Assembly (NCBI RefSeq): GCF_002272745.1
Contig: NZ_NPBD01000002.1
Coordinates: 248,001 to 312,000 of the forward strand
DNA: 64,000 nt
Direction: 5' to 3'
Origin: Terribacillus saccharophilus
GTDB lineage: Bacteria > Bacillota > Bacilli > Bacillales > Amphibacillaceae
The stretch's first letter is position 1; every line of letters starts with the position of its first letter. This document shows, in pieces, positions 36,993 to 45,179 of the stretch. Below the pieces are notes generated by a model. The model had not been told where the DNA came from, ran no database searches, and worked only from the letters and a program-made list of their open reading frames with translations. Both the position numbers and the translations under genes were made by a program.

Positions 36993-37223
36993 CTTATTCT
37001 CCTCCGTTGTTATCGTTGTATGGACAATGCTCCCTTTTCAGTGAAAGCTATTTTAACTTGGTATCACAGCTAACTTCGGAATACCAGAACCTTAGGAGAG
37101 ATACTGATAGATTAGTTATCAACTGCATTCTTGATATGTTATAGGGGGATTCAACTCACCCCCAAAAAAGATATGATTTTAGTTTTATATAAAGAAGATA
37201 TAACCGGATACCTCATTAAAATT
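36993..37223. other. Non-coding remainder of the prophage scar
   Basis: No open frame, hairpin or family motif could be supported here; by eye it is AT-rich. Confidence 0.4.
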
Positions 37224-37316
37224 CTGTTCCGAACACAACTTCACCCATGGCAACGCGATCAATACATGGAGAACTTCTAATACGTTGTATGAAAACCCCT
37301 GATACCATATAGTGTA
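37224..37316 (+). repeat. Diverged second copy of the glnA 3' end (attachment-site duplicate)
   Basis: Codons at 37227-37280 read FRTQLHPWQRDQYMENF then TAA, against [17 protein letters not shown] at the real glnA end (32255-32308): 13 of 17 residues identical. Seven codons differ only synonymously, six are identical. The following bases (AAAACCCCTGATACCA) also resemble the left arm of the glnA terminator. This is what integration of an element at the 3' end of glnA leaves at the far junction. Confidence 0.8.
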
Positions 37317-37339
37317 TAAACAAGTCTATAGCAATTGTA

Positions 37340-37888
37340 TCAACATAACTTAAGAATATTAACCAAATGTATATTCATTTCATCAGCGGACTCTTGAAAA
37401 TCACGGCGGTACCATTCGATAATTAATCCGATAATTGCATTTGAGGAATAGGAATATAAATAGTTTTCTTTAAGATGAGCCGTATATTTATCTTCAACAA
37501 GGATCGAGCGTATTTCGTCGAACAGCATGTAATAATACTCTGCAGATACTTCCTTAGATAAGATAATCCTATAAAATTCTTCGTATTTTTGAACATGATG
37601 GAAGATACGTACCGTTTTTGGGTCCAGTTTTTCTCTTTCAATATACTTTGTATGACGATAAGGTTCATTATAGGATTCTCTTAAATCCATCATAATTTCC
37701 TCGAAGAATTCCTTAAAGACATCTCCAACTTCTTGATAATGAAAATAAAACGTCCCTCGATTGATATTTGCTAGCTTGCAGAGTTCGGTTACTTTTATCT
37801 GAGGTAAAGGCTTCTTTTTTAGTAGATTTGTTAATGTAAGATGTATATTCTGTTTTGTTTTTAAGACGCGCAAATCATTTTTGTTCAA
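37340..37888 (-). CDS. TetR-family transcriptional regulator
   Basis: 182 residues. N-terminal TetR helix-turn-helix (TLTNLLKKKPLPQIKVTELC, then NINRGTFYFHY) and a ligand-binding helical C-terminal domain of the TetR_C_8-like type. Start chosen at TTG 37888 because AAAAGGGG precedes it; the upstream GTG in frame overlaps that site. Divergent from an SDR dehydrogenase with an 18-bp perfect palindrome in the shared intergenic region, so it probably represses both. Confidence 0.85.
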   Translation of the reverse strand: MNKNDLRVLKTKQNIHLTLTNLLKKKPLPQIKVTELCKLANINRGTFYFHYQEVGDVFKEFFEEIMMDLRESYNEPYRHTKYIEREKLDPKTVRIFHHVQKYEEFYRIILSKEVSAEYYYMLFDEIRSILVEDKYTAHLKENYLYSYSSNAIIGLIIEWYRRDFQESADEMNIHLVNILKLC

Positions 37889-37923
37889 AATAAAACCCCT
37901 TTTATTAAACACTTTTTTTGATT

Positions 37924-37941
37924 TTGTACTATATAGTACAA
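37924..37941. promoter_or_regulatory. Probable TetR operator, 18-bp perfect palindrome
   Basis: TTGTACTATATAGTACAA is its own reverse complement. It lies 36 bases from the regulator start and 89 bases from the dehydrogenase start, well placed to repress the regulator and possibly the divergent gene. Confidence 0.75.
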
Positions 37942-38029
37942 TTTAATTTTTTCTGCTGATTGAATGCGGTTACAATTATATATTATTATTTAATCGAACA
38001 ATTGTATATTAACTATGGGGATGGATGAT

Positions 38030-38788
38030 ATGAGATTAAAAGACAAAGTTGCAATCGTTACAGGAGCGGCCTCTGGGATGGGGAAGGCAATAGCAGAGCT
38101 TTACGCAAAAGAAGGAGCAAGAGTAGTAGTTTCAGACTTTAATTTTGAAGGTGCCCAAGCAGTTGCTGAGACTATTAAGGAAAAGGGTGGCGCGGCAATA
38201 GCGAATCGCACTAACGTTGCTGAGTCAGCGGACTTAGAACAATTATTCTTTGAAACTAAGGAAGCGTTTGGTAAGTTAGACATTTTGGTTAACAATGCAG
38301 GTATCATGGATGGAATGGAGCCTGTGGGGGAGATTACGGATGAGAAATGGGATCGCGTCTTTGCTGTTAACACGACTGGTGTTATGCGTGCAATGCGTAT
38401 TGCTACGAACATCTTCTTGGAACAAGGCCATGGCGTAATCGTAAATAATATCTCAGCAGGCGGGTTGCGTGGGGCACGAGCAGGGGCAGCATACACAGCT
38501 TCTAAACATGCGGTAACTGGATTGACGAAAAACACGGCATACATGTACGCTCAATCTGGTATCCGGTGTAATGGTATCGCCCCGGGGGGAGTAGAGACTA
38601 ACATAAGTGCCTCTATGACAAATATCTCTGAATTTGGAGCTGGCCGCCAAATGACTGGTAACGGTACAATGCCGCGTGTGGGAAAACCAGCTGAAATCGC
38701 TCAACTTGCCGTTTTCTTAGGTTCGGATGAGTCAAGCTTTGTAAATGGACAAGTGATAGCGGCTGATGCGGGATGGATTGCATATTAA
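38030..38788 (+). CDS. SDR-family NAD(P)-dependent oxidoreductase
   Basis: 252 residues. TGAASGMGKA cofactor motif (residues 12-21), NNAG, catalytic Ser in NNISAGG and YTASK for the Tyr-Lys pair. Classical 3-oxoacyl-ACP reductase or glucose-1-dehydrogenase-like SDR; substrate unknown. ATG 38030 chosen because GGGGATGG precedes it; ATG 38015 is an in-frame alternative. Divergent from its likely TetR regulator. Confidence 0.88.
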   Translation: MRLKDKVAIVTGAASGMGKAIAELYAKEGARVVVSDFNFEGAQAVAETIKEKGGAAIANRTNVAESADLEQLFFETKEAFGKLDILVNNAGIMDGMEPVGEITDEKWDRVFAVNTTGVMRAMRIATNIFLEQGHGVIVNNISAGGLRGARAGAAYTASKHAVTGLTKNTAYMYAQSGIRCNGIAPGGVETNISASMTNISEFGAGRQMTGNGTMPRVGKPAEIAQLAVFLGSDESSFVNGQVIAADAGWIAY

Positions 38789-38805
38789 TAGAGCATAGAA
38801 CTTGT

Positions 38806-38840
38806 ATAACAAAACCTGAGATCAGTTTCAGGTTTTGTTA
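38806..38840. terminator. Bidirectional terminator between SDR and DUF2188 genes
   Basis: Stem TAACAAAACCTGA / TCAGGTTTTGTTA with loop GATCAGTT-type centre. A/T-rich flanks on both sides allow termination in either direction between these convergent genes. Confidence 0.8.
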
Positions 38841-38898
38841 TTTATTCTGAGATTATAAGTATCTAGCTTCTTCTGCGTACTAAACGTTCTGCCTTTGT

Positions 38899-39120
38899 TC
38901 AGCCCCTCGGTGGAAATGGATCATTGTCATAAGAATCCCGTTCCGGAATTCTCCCATCCCTGCCGTGAATGAAATGTTCACCTTTAGTCTGCTTAGCTAG
39001 TTCTTTCCCATAAACCATTGCTTCTTTCTGCATGTCAAAACTCCCTGAAGCACGCTTTGCTCCTTCTTTCGTTACCTGCCAACTGCCATTTCCGTCTGGG
39101 GTAGAGTGATAGTTTGACAA
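38899..39120 (-). CDS. DUF2188 domain protein
   Basis: 73 residues. Small soluble protein with the DUF2188 pattern: NGSWQVTKEGAKRASGSF, then KELAKQTKGEHFIHGRDGRI and a C-terminal DPFPPRG. Function unknown; common in Gram-positive bacteria and phages. TTG 39120 follows GGAGGTGAAATA on the minus strand; the upstream in-frame ATG would read through this ribosome site. Confidence 0.8.
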   Translation of the reverse strand: MSNYHSTPDGNGSWQVTKEGAKRASGSFDMQKEAMVYGKELAKQTKGEHFIHGRDGRIPERDSYDNDPFPPRG

Positions 39121-39311
39121 TATTTCACCTCCAGTAAATCGCTTAAAGTGTCTATACCACATATTAGATATGTTTAATGCAAGCTACTATATTAGAATTC
39201 AAACATATCAGTTCTCTAACTTGTCACTTATTTGTGAAACAATGTACAAACTTTTCAAGAAAGTGAAAGCCGATATGTGAAATAATAGAACTACAACAAG
39301 GAGGAGATCAC

Positions 39312-39698
39312 ATGCCCAAACTACGCGTTACCTTATTTCATGAAATACTGGAACAGTTAGAAGCAGACCAACTCCAAGGAACGAAAGCAAGAGAGTATCG
39401 ATGTGCAGTAGGAACTTGTACACCATACGATGTCGTACACCACACGGAAGTGCTTCTGCAAGAAGGGTTCATCTCAGGTGTAGTGACAAACTCTAAGGAT
39501 TACAGAGACGTTTTCATTGACGATATCTTGGTAAAAGGACATGAATTGTTAGCTTTGATGGGTAACCAGCGGATTCTAGGGGGTGCCAAGCAGCTGTTAG
39601 GGGAGACATACGAGAAAGCCACACCTGGTATTCTGCTTGAAGCATTAAATTTAGCAATGAACCAACATAAAATCATAAAAGAGGAGCTTGCCGTATAG
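39312..39698 (+). CDS. DUF2513-like winged-helix protein
   Basis: 128 residues, soluble. The central part (YDVVHHTEVLLQEGFISGV, then DILVKGHELLALMGNQRI) follows the DUF2513 pattern, a small winged-helix-like family common in phages and accessory regions. ATG 39312 follows AAGGAGGAG. Function unknown. Converges on the small gene at 39725-39868 with a shared terminator. Confidence 0.65.
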   Translation: MPKLRVTLFHEILEQLEADQLQGTKAREYRCAVGTCTPYDVVHHTEVLLQEGFISGVVTNSKDYRDVFIDDILVKGHELLALMGNQRILGGAKQLLGETYEKATPGILLEALNLAMNQHKIIKEELAV

Positions 39699-39715
39699 GC
39701 TAGCTCCTTATTTTT
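39683..39715. terminator. Bidirectional terminator between the DUF2513 gene and the small minus-strand gene
   Basis: Stem GGAGCTTGCC / GGCTAGCTCC (one mismatch) with loop GTATA; TTATTTTT follows on the plus strand and CTCTTTTAT on the minus strand. Confidence 0.8.
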
Positions 39716-39724
39716 ACATTGTGT

Positions 39725-39868
39725 TTAGCGTTCTTTAAGATAATAATCGTCTATACTGTGTTGCTCTCTGCGGTGGCTTCTTGTATATCCGCATTTACAC
39801 GAATCAGTAACACTATCAATCTTATGACGGCCCCGCAACTTGCATACAAGCTTGTGAAACAGCTTCAC
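39725..39868 (-). CDS. Small Cys/His-rich protein (47 aa), phage DUF1660-like
   Basis: Minus-strand GTG (39866-39868) preceded by GCGGGTGGT, 47 codons to TAA, with a terminator beyond. Product begins MKLFHKLVCKLRGRHK and contains CKCGYTRSH, so there are three Cys and several His in a pattern like the small zinc-binding phage proteins of the DUF1660 kind. Basic overall. Function unknown. An overlapping plus-strand frame at 39719-39910 has no ribosome site and was not accepted. Confidence 0.55.
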   Translation of the reverse strand: MKLFHKLVCKLRGRHKIDSVTDSCKCGYTRSHRREQHSIDDYYLKER

Positions 39869-39965
39869 GATACCACCCGCTTTCTAGCTTTTGGTAATAG
39901 CATAATCTAATATACCCAAAAATTATGTCGAAAGAAGGCAAAAAGTATGTAAATTCTATGAAAAA

Positions 39966-39992
39966 AATAAAAAACCGGCTGGAGCCGATTTT
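39966..39992 (-). terminator. Rho-independent terminator of lexA (minus strand)
   Basis: On the minus strand AATCGGCT-CC-AGCCGGTT is followed by TTTTATTTTTT, directly after the lexA stop. Confidence 0.85.
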
Positions 39993-40622
39993 TTATTGAA
40001 TGGAGCGATATAAACCGATTACTTTACCAAGAATACTAACATTATCCAAAATGATAGGATCCATCGTACTATTTTCTGGCTGCAGTCGGATCTGGTTTTC
40101 TTCCTTGAAGAAACGTTTCACTGTTGCTTCATTGTCCTCTGTCATCGCTACAACAATCTCACCATTTTGAGCGGTCTGCTGTTGTTTGACAATGACCATG
40201 TCTCCATCTAGAATACCAGCTTCTATCATACTTTCTCCTACAATAACCAAAACAAAGATATTATCATCCGGTCCTACTAGATGGCTAGGTACAGGGACAT
40301 ATTCTTCTATATTCTCTACTGCTGTAATTGGAATGCCAGCTGTTACTTTTCCGATTACCGGAGCGTAGTTTGCCTCACCGCGAGGAATATCTGTTTGTTC
40401 TTCACTATCAAATGATAATACCTCGATAGCGCGCGGCTTTGTTGGGTCACGTCGGATAAGACCTTTTTTCTCTAAACGGGAAAGATGGCCGTGAACGGTA
40501 GAGCTTGAGGCTAAGCCAACTGCTTCGCCGATTTCTCTAACGGATGGCGGGTAGCCTTTATCGAGTACCTGCTCCTTTATGTATGCTAGAATCGCTTCCT
40601 GTCTTTTCGATAGTTTTATCAT
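39993..40622 (-). CDS. lexA: LexA (DinR) SOS repressor
   Basis: 209 residues. N-terminal winged helix ([20 protein letters not shown]), Ala-Gly self-cleavage site in [10 protein letters not shown], catalytic Ser in VGESM and Lys in ATVKRFF. ATG 40622 ([11 protein letters not shown]) matches family N-termini and follows GGGGTG; upstream in-frame starts lie inside the promoter. Its own promoter carries an SOS box, so it is autoregulated, and the divergent operon carries two more. Confidence 0.96.
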   Translation of the reverse strand: MIKLSKRQEAILAYIKEQVLDKGYPPSVREIGEAVGLASSSTVHGHLSRLEKKGLIRRDPTKPRAIEVLSFDSEEQTDIPRGEANYAPVIGKVTAGIPITAVENIEEYVPVPSHLVGPDDNIFVLVIVGESMIEAGILDGDMVIVKQQQTAQNGEIVVAMTEDNEATVKRFFKEENQIRLQPENSTMDPIILDNVSILGKVIGLYRSIQ

Positions 40623-40659
40623 GTATCGAACACCCCGTGCATATATTTTTATTACATAC

Positions 40660-40688
40660 AGTATACCATGATAGATTGCAATATACAA
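40660..40688 (-). promoter_or_regulatory. Sigma-A promoter of lexA
   Basis: Minus strand -35 TTGTAT (40683-40688), 17-base spacer, -10 TATACT (40660-40665). The -35 overlaps the SOS box at 40686-40699. Confidence 0.7.
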
Positions 40689-40699
40689 ACATCCGTTCG
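40686..40699 (-). promoter_or_regulatory. LexA SOS box of lexA
   Basis: Minus strand CGAACGGATGTTTG matches 13 of 14 positions of CGAACRNRYGTTYC and overlaps the lexA -35. Confidence 0.85.
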
Positions 40700-40709
40700 A
40701 AAAAAGGTC

Positions 40710-40737
40710 TTGACTAGAACCTATGTTCGTATATAAT
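40710..40737 (+). promoter_or_regulatory. Sigma-A promoter of the SOS operon (small peptide-yneB-ynzC)
   Basis: -35 TTGACT at 40710-40715, 16-base spacer, perfect -10 TATAAT at 40732-40737. An SOS box fills the spacer. Confidence 0.82.
40716..40729 (+). promoter_or_regulatory. LexA SOS box between -35 and -10 of the SOS operon
   Basis: AGAACCTATGTTCG; the reverse complement matches 12 of 14 consensus positions. It occupies the promoter spacer, so LexA would block polymerase. Confidence 0.82.
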
Positions 40738-40751
40738 GGAAATTAACAAAG

Positions 40752-40765
40752 AGAACGCATGTTCT
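40752..40765 (+). promoter_or_regulatory. Second LexA SOS box of the SOS operon
   Basis: AGAACGCATGTTCT, 12 of 14 against consensus with intact GAAC and GTTC arms, just downstream of the transcription start region. Confidence 0.82.
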
Positions 40766-40785
40766 TGAAAACGGAGGGGTCTACC

Positions 40786-40881
40786 ATGTTCAAAAAACTA
40801 GCGAAATCAGATCTATTCTATTATGTGCTTTTCGGCTTCACGCTTTTCTTCTTATACTTTACACTTATAATGAGCGTCTAA
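40786..40881 (+). CDS. SOS-controlled 31-residue single-helix membrane peptide at the yneA position
   Basis: ATG 40786 follows GGAGGGG, 31 codons, TAA. Begins MFKKLAKSDLFYYVLFGFT and is then almost entirely hydrophobic, ending IMSV: one transmembrane helix with a positive N-terminus. In B. subtilis this place, first gene divergent from lexA, is yneA, whose product is a ~105-residue membrane cell-division inhibitor with a LysM domain. Here only a membrane helix is encoded and nothing like LysM follows. Two LexA boxes control it. A minimal or alternative SOS division inhibitor is a reasonable inference. Confidence 0.75.
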   Translation: MFKKLAKSDLFYYVLFGFTLFFLYFTLIMSV

Positions 40882-40894
40882 ATAGTCGAAGTGA

Positions 40895-41566
<672 letters not shown>

Positions 41567-41608
41567 CATAGTGTGTATCAACTTTAATGCTTAAAGGAGC
41601 ATATAAAT

Positions 41609-41833
41609 ATGTTAACTAAAGACAAATTAGCACGCCTCAATGCGTTAGCAAATAAAGCCAAGGCAGAAGGACTCAGCCTTAGCGAACAGAAAGAGCAAAA
41701 AGAACTAAGACAGGAATATCTTGGAAATGTACGTTCTTCATTTAAAAACCAGTTCAAGTCGATGACAGTTATGGATCGTGAAGGCAATGACGTAACACCA
41801 GAAAAAGTAAAAAAATTACGTGAAGAGGAATAA
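41609..41833 (+). CDS. ynzC: DUF896 protein YnzC
   Basis: 74 residues, a small three-helix protein (LARLNALANKAKAEGLSLSE; FKNQFKSMTVMDREG). The family is associated with the SOS operon in Bacillus (yneA-yneB-ynzC). AAAGGAGC upstream. Function unknown. Confidence 0.92.
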   Translation: MLTKDKLARLNALANKAKAEGLSLSEQKEQKELRQEYLGNVRSSFKNQFKSMTVMDREGNDVTPEKVKKLREEE

Positions 41834-41875
41834 GAAGGGTAGGCTGGCTTCGTGCACAGCCGTTCCCTTCTTTTT
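41832..41875 (+). terminator. Rho-independent terminator of the SOS operon
   Basis: AAGAAGGG...GGCTG pairs with CAGCC...CCCTTCTT, followed by TTTTT. Overlaps the ynzC stop. Confidence 0.85.
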
Positions 41876-41959
41876 CTATGTATAAATCCTTGTCTATGAG
41901 AGGATTTCAGTATAGGATGAACAAGAGTACATAATTTGCTAGATGAAAGGGATGTTTAC

Positions 41960-43963
41960 ATGGTTCAGACTACAGAATTGCTTTCCATTAATACAATTCG
42001 TACGTTATCAATCGATGCAATCGAAGCAGCGAATTCCGGCCACCCAGGTATGCCGATGGGTGCAGCGCCGATGGCTTATACGCTTTTCACCGATTTCATG
42101 GCTCACAATCCGAAGAATTCCCATTGGTTCAACAGGGACCGTTTCGTATTGTCTGCTGGACATGGTTCCATGCTATTGTATTCCCTCTTGCATTTGTCTG
42201 GATACAAAGTATCCATCGATGATTTGAAATCCTTCCGTCAGTACGGATCCCGTACACCAGGACATCCGGAAGTCCACCATACAGATGGTGTAGAAGCAAC
42301 TACAGGTCCACTTGGACAAGGTATCGCGATGGCTACAGGTATGGCGATGGCAGAGGCACATCTTGCGGCGAAGTATAATAAAGAAGACTTTCCTGTCGTA
42401 GATCACTACACATATGCAATTTGTGGTGATGGTGACTTAATGGAAGGTATTTCACATGAAACAGCTTCCCTTGCAGGTCATCTTGGCTTGGACAAGCTAA
42501 TCGTCCTGTATGATTCCAATGATATTTCTCTTGATGGTGATCTTCACCACAGCTTCTCTGAAAACGTAGAGGATCGCTTCAAAGCTTATGGCTGGCAAGT
42601 TATCCGTGTCGAAGAAGGTAAAAATGTAGATGCAATTCGCGAAGCAATCAAAGAAGCTAAAGCGAATACAACACAGCCGACTTTGATCGAAGTAAAAACA
42701 GTTATCGGATATGGTTCTCCGAACAAATCAGCTAAAAGTGCTTCTCATGGCTCACCACTAGGTGTGGATGAAGTGAAGCTTACGAAGGAATATTACAAGT
42801 GGAAGCATGAAGACTTCTACGTTCCAGATGAGGTTTATGCTGATTTTGAGGAAAAAGTCGTTAAAAACGGTGCTGATGCAGAAAATGCTTGGAATGAGCT
42901 ATTTGCGAAGTACGAAGAAGCTCACCCTGAACTTGCAAAAGAATTGTCGACTGCAATCAAGGGAGAGTTGCCAGAAGGATGGGCAGATACGCTTCCAACG
43001 TATGAAGAGGGCAAAGATAAGACTGCTACTCGTTCTGCTTCTGGTAAAGTATTGAACGCAATCGCAGATGCTGTGCCTAGCTTGTTCGGCGGAAGTGCTG
43101 ACCTTGCAGGTTCGAATAAAACATTGCTTGCTAAAGAAGAAAACTTCTCGAAAGCGAACTATAGCGGACGTAATATCTGGTTCGGTGTGCGCGAATTCGC
43201 AATGGGAGCTGCATTGAACGGTATGGCACTTCACGGCGGATTAAAAGTATACGGTGGTACATTCTTCGTCTTCAGTGACTACTTGCGCCCGGCTGTTCGT
43301 CTGTCTGCATTGATGGGAACACCTGTGACATACGTATTGACACATGATAGCATCGCTGTTGGCGAAGATGGTCCAACGCATGAGCCGATCGAACAGCTTC
43401 CATCTCTTCGTGCAATGCCAGGCTTGAGTGTTGTCCGTCCAGCAGACGGTAACGAAACGCAAGCTGCTTGGAGACTGGCACTTGAGTCTGAAAAGGTTCC
43501 AACTGCGCTCGTATTGACGCGTCAGGATCTTCCTACATTGCCATCTACGCAGCAAGCTGCGTATGAAGGCGTTAAGAAGGGGGCGTACGTTGTAAGCCCT
43601 GCTCAGAAGGAAACAGCGGACGTCTTGCTTCTTGCAACTGGCTCAGAAGTGCAATTAGCTGTACGTGCACAAGAAGCACTTCGTGAACAGAACATTGAGG
43701 CTTCAGTTGTCAGCATGCCTTCTTGGGACCGTTTCGAGCTTCAAGAGCAATCCTACAAGGATAGCGTCCTGCCTCCAGCAGTGAAGAAACGTGTCGGTAT
43801 TGAAATGGCTTCTCCGCTAGGCTGGGAAAGATATGTTGGCGATGAAGGCAAAGTAATCGGCATTAATACATTCGGCGCCTCTGGCAACGGAGATAAATTG
43901 ATCGAAGCATTTGGCTTTACTGTTGAGAATGTAATTGAAAAAGTAAAATCCATATTGGATTAA
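41960..43963 (+). CDS. tkt: Transketolase
   Basis: 667 residues. Thiamine-diphosphate enzyme of the pentose phosphate pathway. N-terminal [20 protein letters not shown]/metal motif GDGDLMEG, and central-domain active-site stretches ([23 protein letters not shown]). Start ATG 41960 ([19 protein letters not shown]) follows GAAAGGGATG; an in-frame TTG eight codons upstream precedes that ribosome site. Confidence 0.97.
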   Translation: MVQTTELLSINTIRTLSIDAIEAANSGHPGMPMGAAPMAYTLFTDFMAHNPKNSHWFNRDRFVLSAGHGSMLLYSLLHLSGYKVSIDDLKSFRQYGSRTPGHPEVHHTDGVEATTGPLGQGIAMATGMAMAEAHLAAKYNKEDFPVVDHYTYAICGDGDLMEGISHETASLAGHLGLDKLIVLYDSNDISLDGDLHHSFSENVEDRFKAYGWQVIRVEEGKNVDAIREAIKEAKANTTQPTLIEVKTVIGYGSPNKSAKSASHGSPLGVDEVKLTKEYYKWKHEDFYVPDEVYADFEEKVVKNGADAENAWNELFAKYEEAHPELAKELSTAIKGELPEGWADTLPTYEEGKDKTATRSASGKVLNAIADAVPSLFGGSADLAGSNKTLLAKEENFSKANYSGRNIWFGVREFAMGAALNGMALHGGLKVYGGTFFVFSDYLRPAVRLSALMGTPVTYVLTHDSIAVGEDGPTHEPIEQLPSLRAMPGLSVVRPADGNETQAAWRLALESEKVPTALVLTRQDLPTLPSTQQAAYEGVKKGAYVVSPAQKETADVLLLATGSEVQLAVRAQEALREQNIEASVVSMPSWDRFELQEQSYKDSVLPPAVKKRVGIEMASPLGWERYVGDEGKVIGINTFGASGNGDKLIEAFGFTVENVIEKVKSILD

Positions 43964-43967
43964 TGTG

Positions 43968-44002
43968 AAAGACCGGCCGTAAAAATATGGCCGGTCTTTT
44001 TC
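43968..44002 (+). terminator. Rho-independent terminator after tkt
   Basis: Stem AAAGACCGGCC / GGCCGGTCTTT, 10-base loop, T-run. Confidence 0.93.
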
Positions 44003-44122
44003 TTATATGACAAAATTCGAGTGAACTTTCGCATCTTCGTGTCTCTTTGCTACACGTTCCGAGGGATTAAGCATCGTTCCTCACGTATACTATTCTTTCA
44101 AAGGAGAAGGAGGGACAAGCTT

Positions 44123-44521
44123 ATGAAAGAATACTTCGTCTATTGGGTGAAACACGAGATTTATTTCCGCTATTTTTATAAGTCGGATATCCTCTATCGT
44201 TTTTTCCTCTCCAGTCAAGTGGAGGATACAGTATATGTGCAGGAGCAGCTAGATTATATCACCTATGATTTTTCTCCTGGAGCGTCAATTCAGCAAGCGC
44301 TTTATCAGGATGATAGCGTCCATATAGAGACAGATCAGCACTATCTTCGGGTGGTCTGCGATTCCTTGACGACTGCCGAAGAAACAGTCTTCTCAGAGCT
44401 CCGCCACTTCGATTCTTCCTTTTTTATTATTGAGCCAGCAGCGAACAACTGTGGTTGGATCGCGCCTATCATAAAAAATGACTTACAATCACGGGTTCAT
44501 CTATTGTATTCTTCCTTTTGA
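44123..44521 (+). CDS. sirA: Sporulation inhibitor of replication SirA (YneE)
   Basis: 132 residues. Begins KEYFVYWVKHEIYFRYFYKS, matching the Tyr-rich SirA N-terminus, with the C-terminal ETVFSELRHFD...CGWIAP pattern. SirA binds DnaA domain I and blocks new rounds of replication at sporulation onset. Located between tkt and yneF as in B. subtilis. ATG 44123 follows AAGGAGAAGGAGG. Confidence 0.85.
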   Translation: MKEYFVYWVKHEIYFRYFYKSDILYRFFLSSQVEDTVYVQEQLDYITYDFSPGASIQQALYQDDSVHIETDQHYLRVVCDSLTTAEETVFSELRHFDSSFFIIEPAANNCGWIAPIIKNDLQSRVHLLYSSF

Positions 44522-44564
44522 TTGTCTATACTAGATTAGAGATATTTTGAAGGAGGAAGCCAAT

Positions 44565-44786
44565 ATGAGTCCGATCTGGGTCGTACTTATAGCACTGGCT
44601 GCATTGATTATCGGCGTTGCGCTAGGATTTTTCATTGCCAGAAAGTACATGATGAACTATCTTAAGAAGAACCCGCCAATTAATGAACAGATGCTTCGTA
44701 CAATGATGATGCAAATGGGTCAAAAACCATCACAAAAGAAAATTAACCAAATGATGCGCGCAATGAATAACCAACAAGGTAAATAA
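44565..44786 (+). CDS. yneF: UPF0154 membrane protein YneF
   Basis: 73 residues. One N-terminal transmembrane helix ([20 protein letters not shown]) followed by the family motif [20 protein letters not shown]. Conserved in Firmicutes, function unknown. ATG 44565 follows AAGGAGG. Confidence 0.93.
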   Translation: MSPIWVVLIALAALIIGVALGFFIARKYMMNYLKKNPPINEQMLRTMMMQMGQKPSQKKINQMMRAMNNQQGK

Positions 44787-45179
44787 GCAATTATTTCTAT
44801 ATAGCTTTGACGTTTCAAGTTGGCGATTTGGCATTGCAAACAAGGGATTTGATTGCTTATACAAGTGATTAAAGTCCAGGAACCACTTTTTCTGCTTAGA
44901 ACTAAGTAGAATGAGTGGTTTTTTTGTTGTTTATTAAAGCTAATATCAAGTCGCGCATGAGGTTAAACAATGAGAAACAAGAGGCAGAAATACAAACACC
45001 TCTATATCGTCCTATCAGAAAAAAGAGGTGTAAAAGAACTATAATCAATTACATTCCATGTCAAACGGCTAATATCGGTCGGAAGTCTTAGAAAGTTCCA
45101 TTCTAAGGATTGATGGAAGATGATCCTGAAATGCTTAAAATGAACTTGAAGACAATATAAAGAGAGAAGGGTTCACCTT
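44787..45179. other. Intergenic region between yneF and the serine hydrolase gene
   Basis: Holds the first of a pair of related terminators (44875-44933) and an inverted repeat ACACCTCT (44996-45003) / AGAGGTGT (45024-45031). No gene longer than about 20 codons is supported. The last ~60 bases should contain the promoter of the hydrolase gene, but no clear boxes were found. Confidence 0.4.
44875..44933 (+). terminator. Terminator, first copy of a twin repeat
   Basis: AACCACT at 44881-44887 pairs with AGTGGTT at 44914-44920, then TTTTTTG. The whole stretch closely resembles 46607-46667, on the other side of the serine hydrolase gene. Confidence 0.75.

Noticed and set aside
39719..39910. 63-codon plus-strand hydrophobic ORF
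   Set aside because: No ribosome site, sits inside the shared terminator region and overlaps a better supported minus-strand small gene.
44009..44015. Spo0A-box-like TGACAAA upstream of sirA
   Set aside because: One mismatch to TGNCGAA in an A/T-rich region; too short to support alone although sirA is Spo0A-controlled in B. subtilis.
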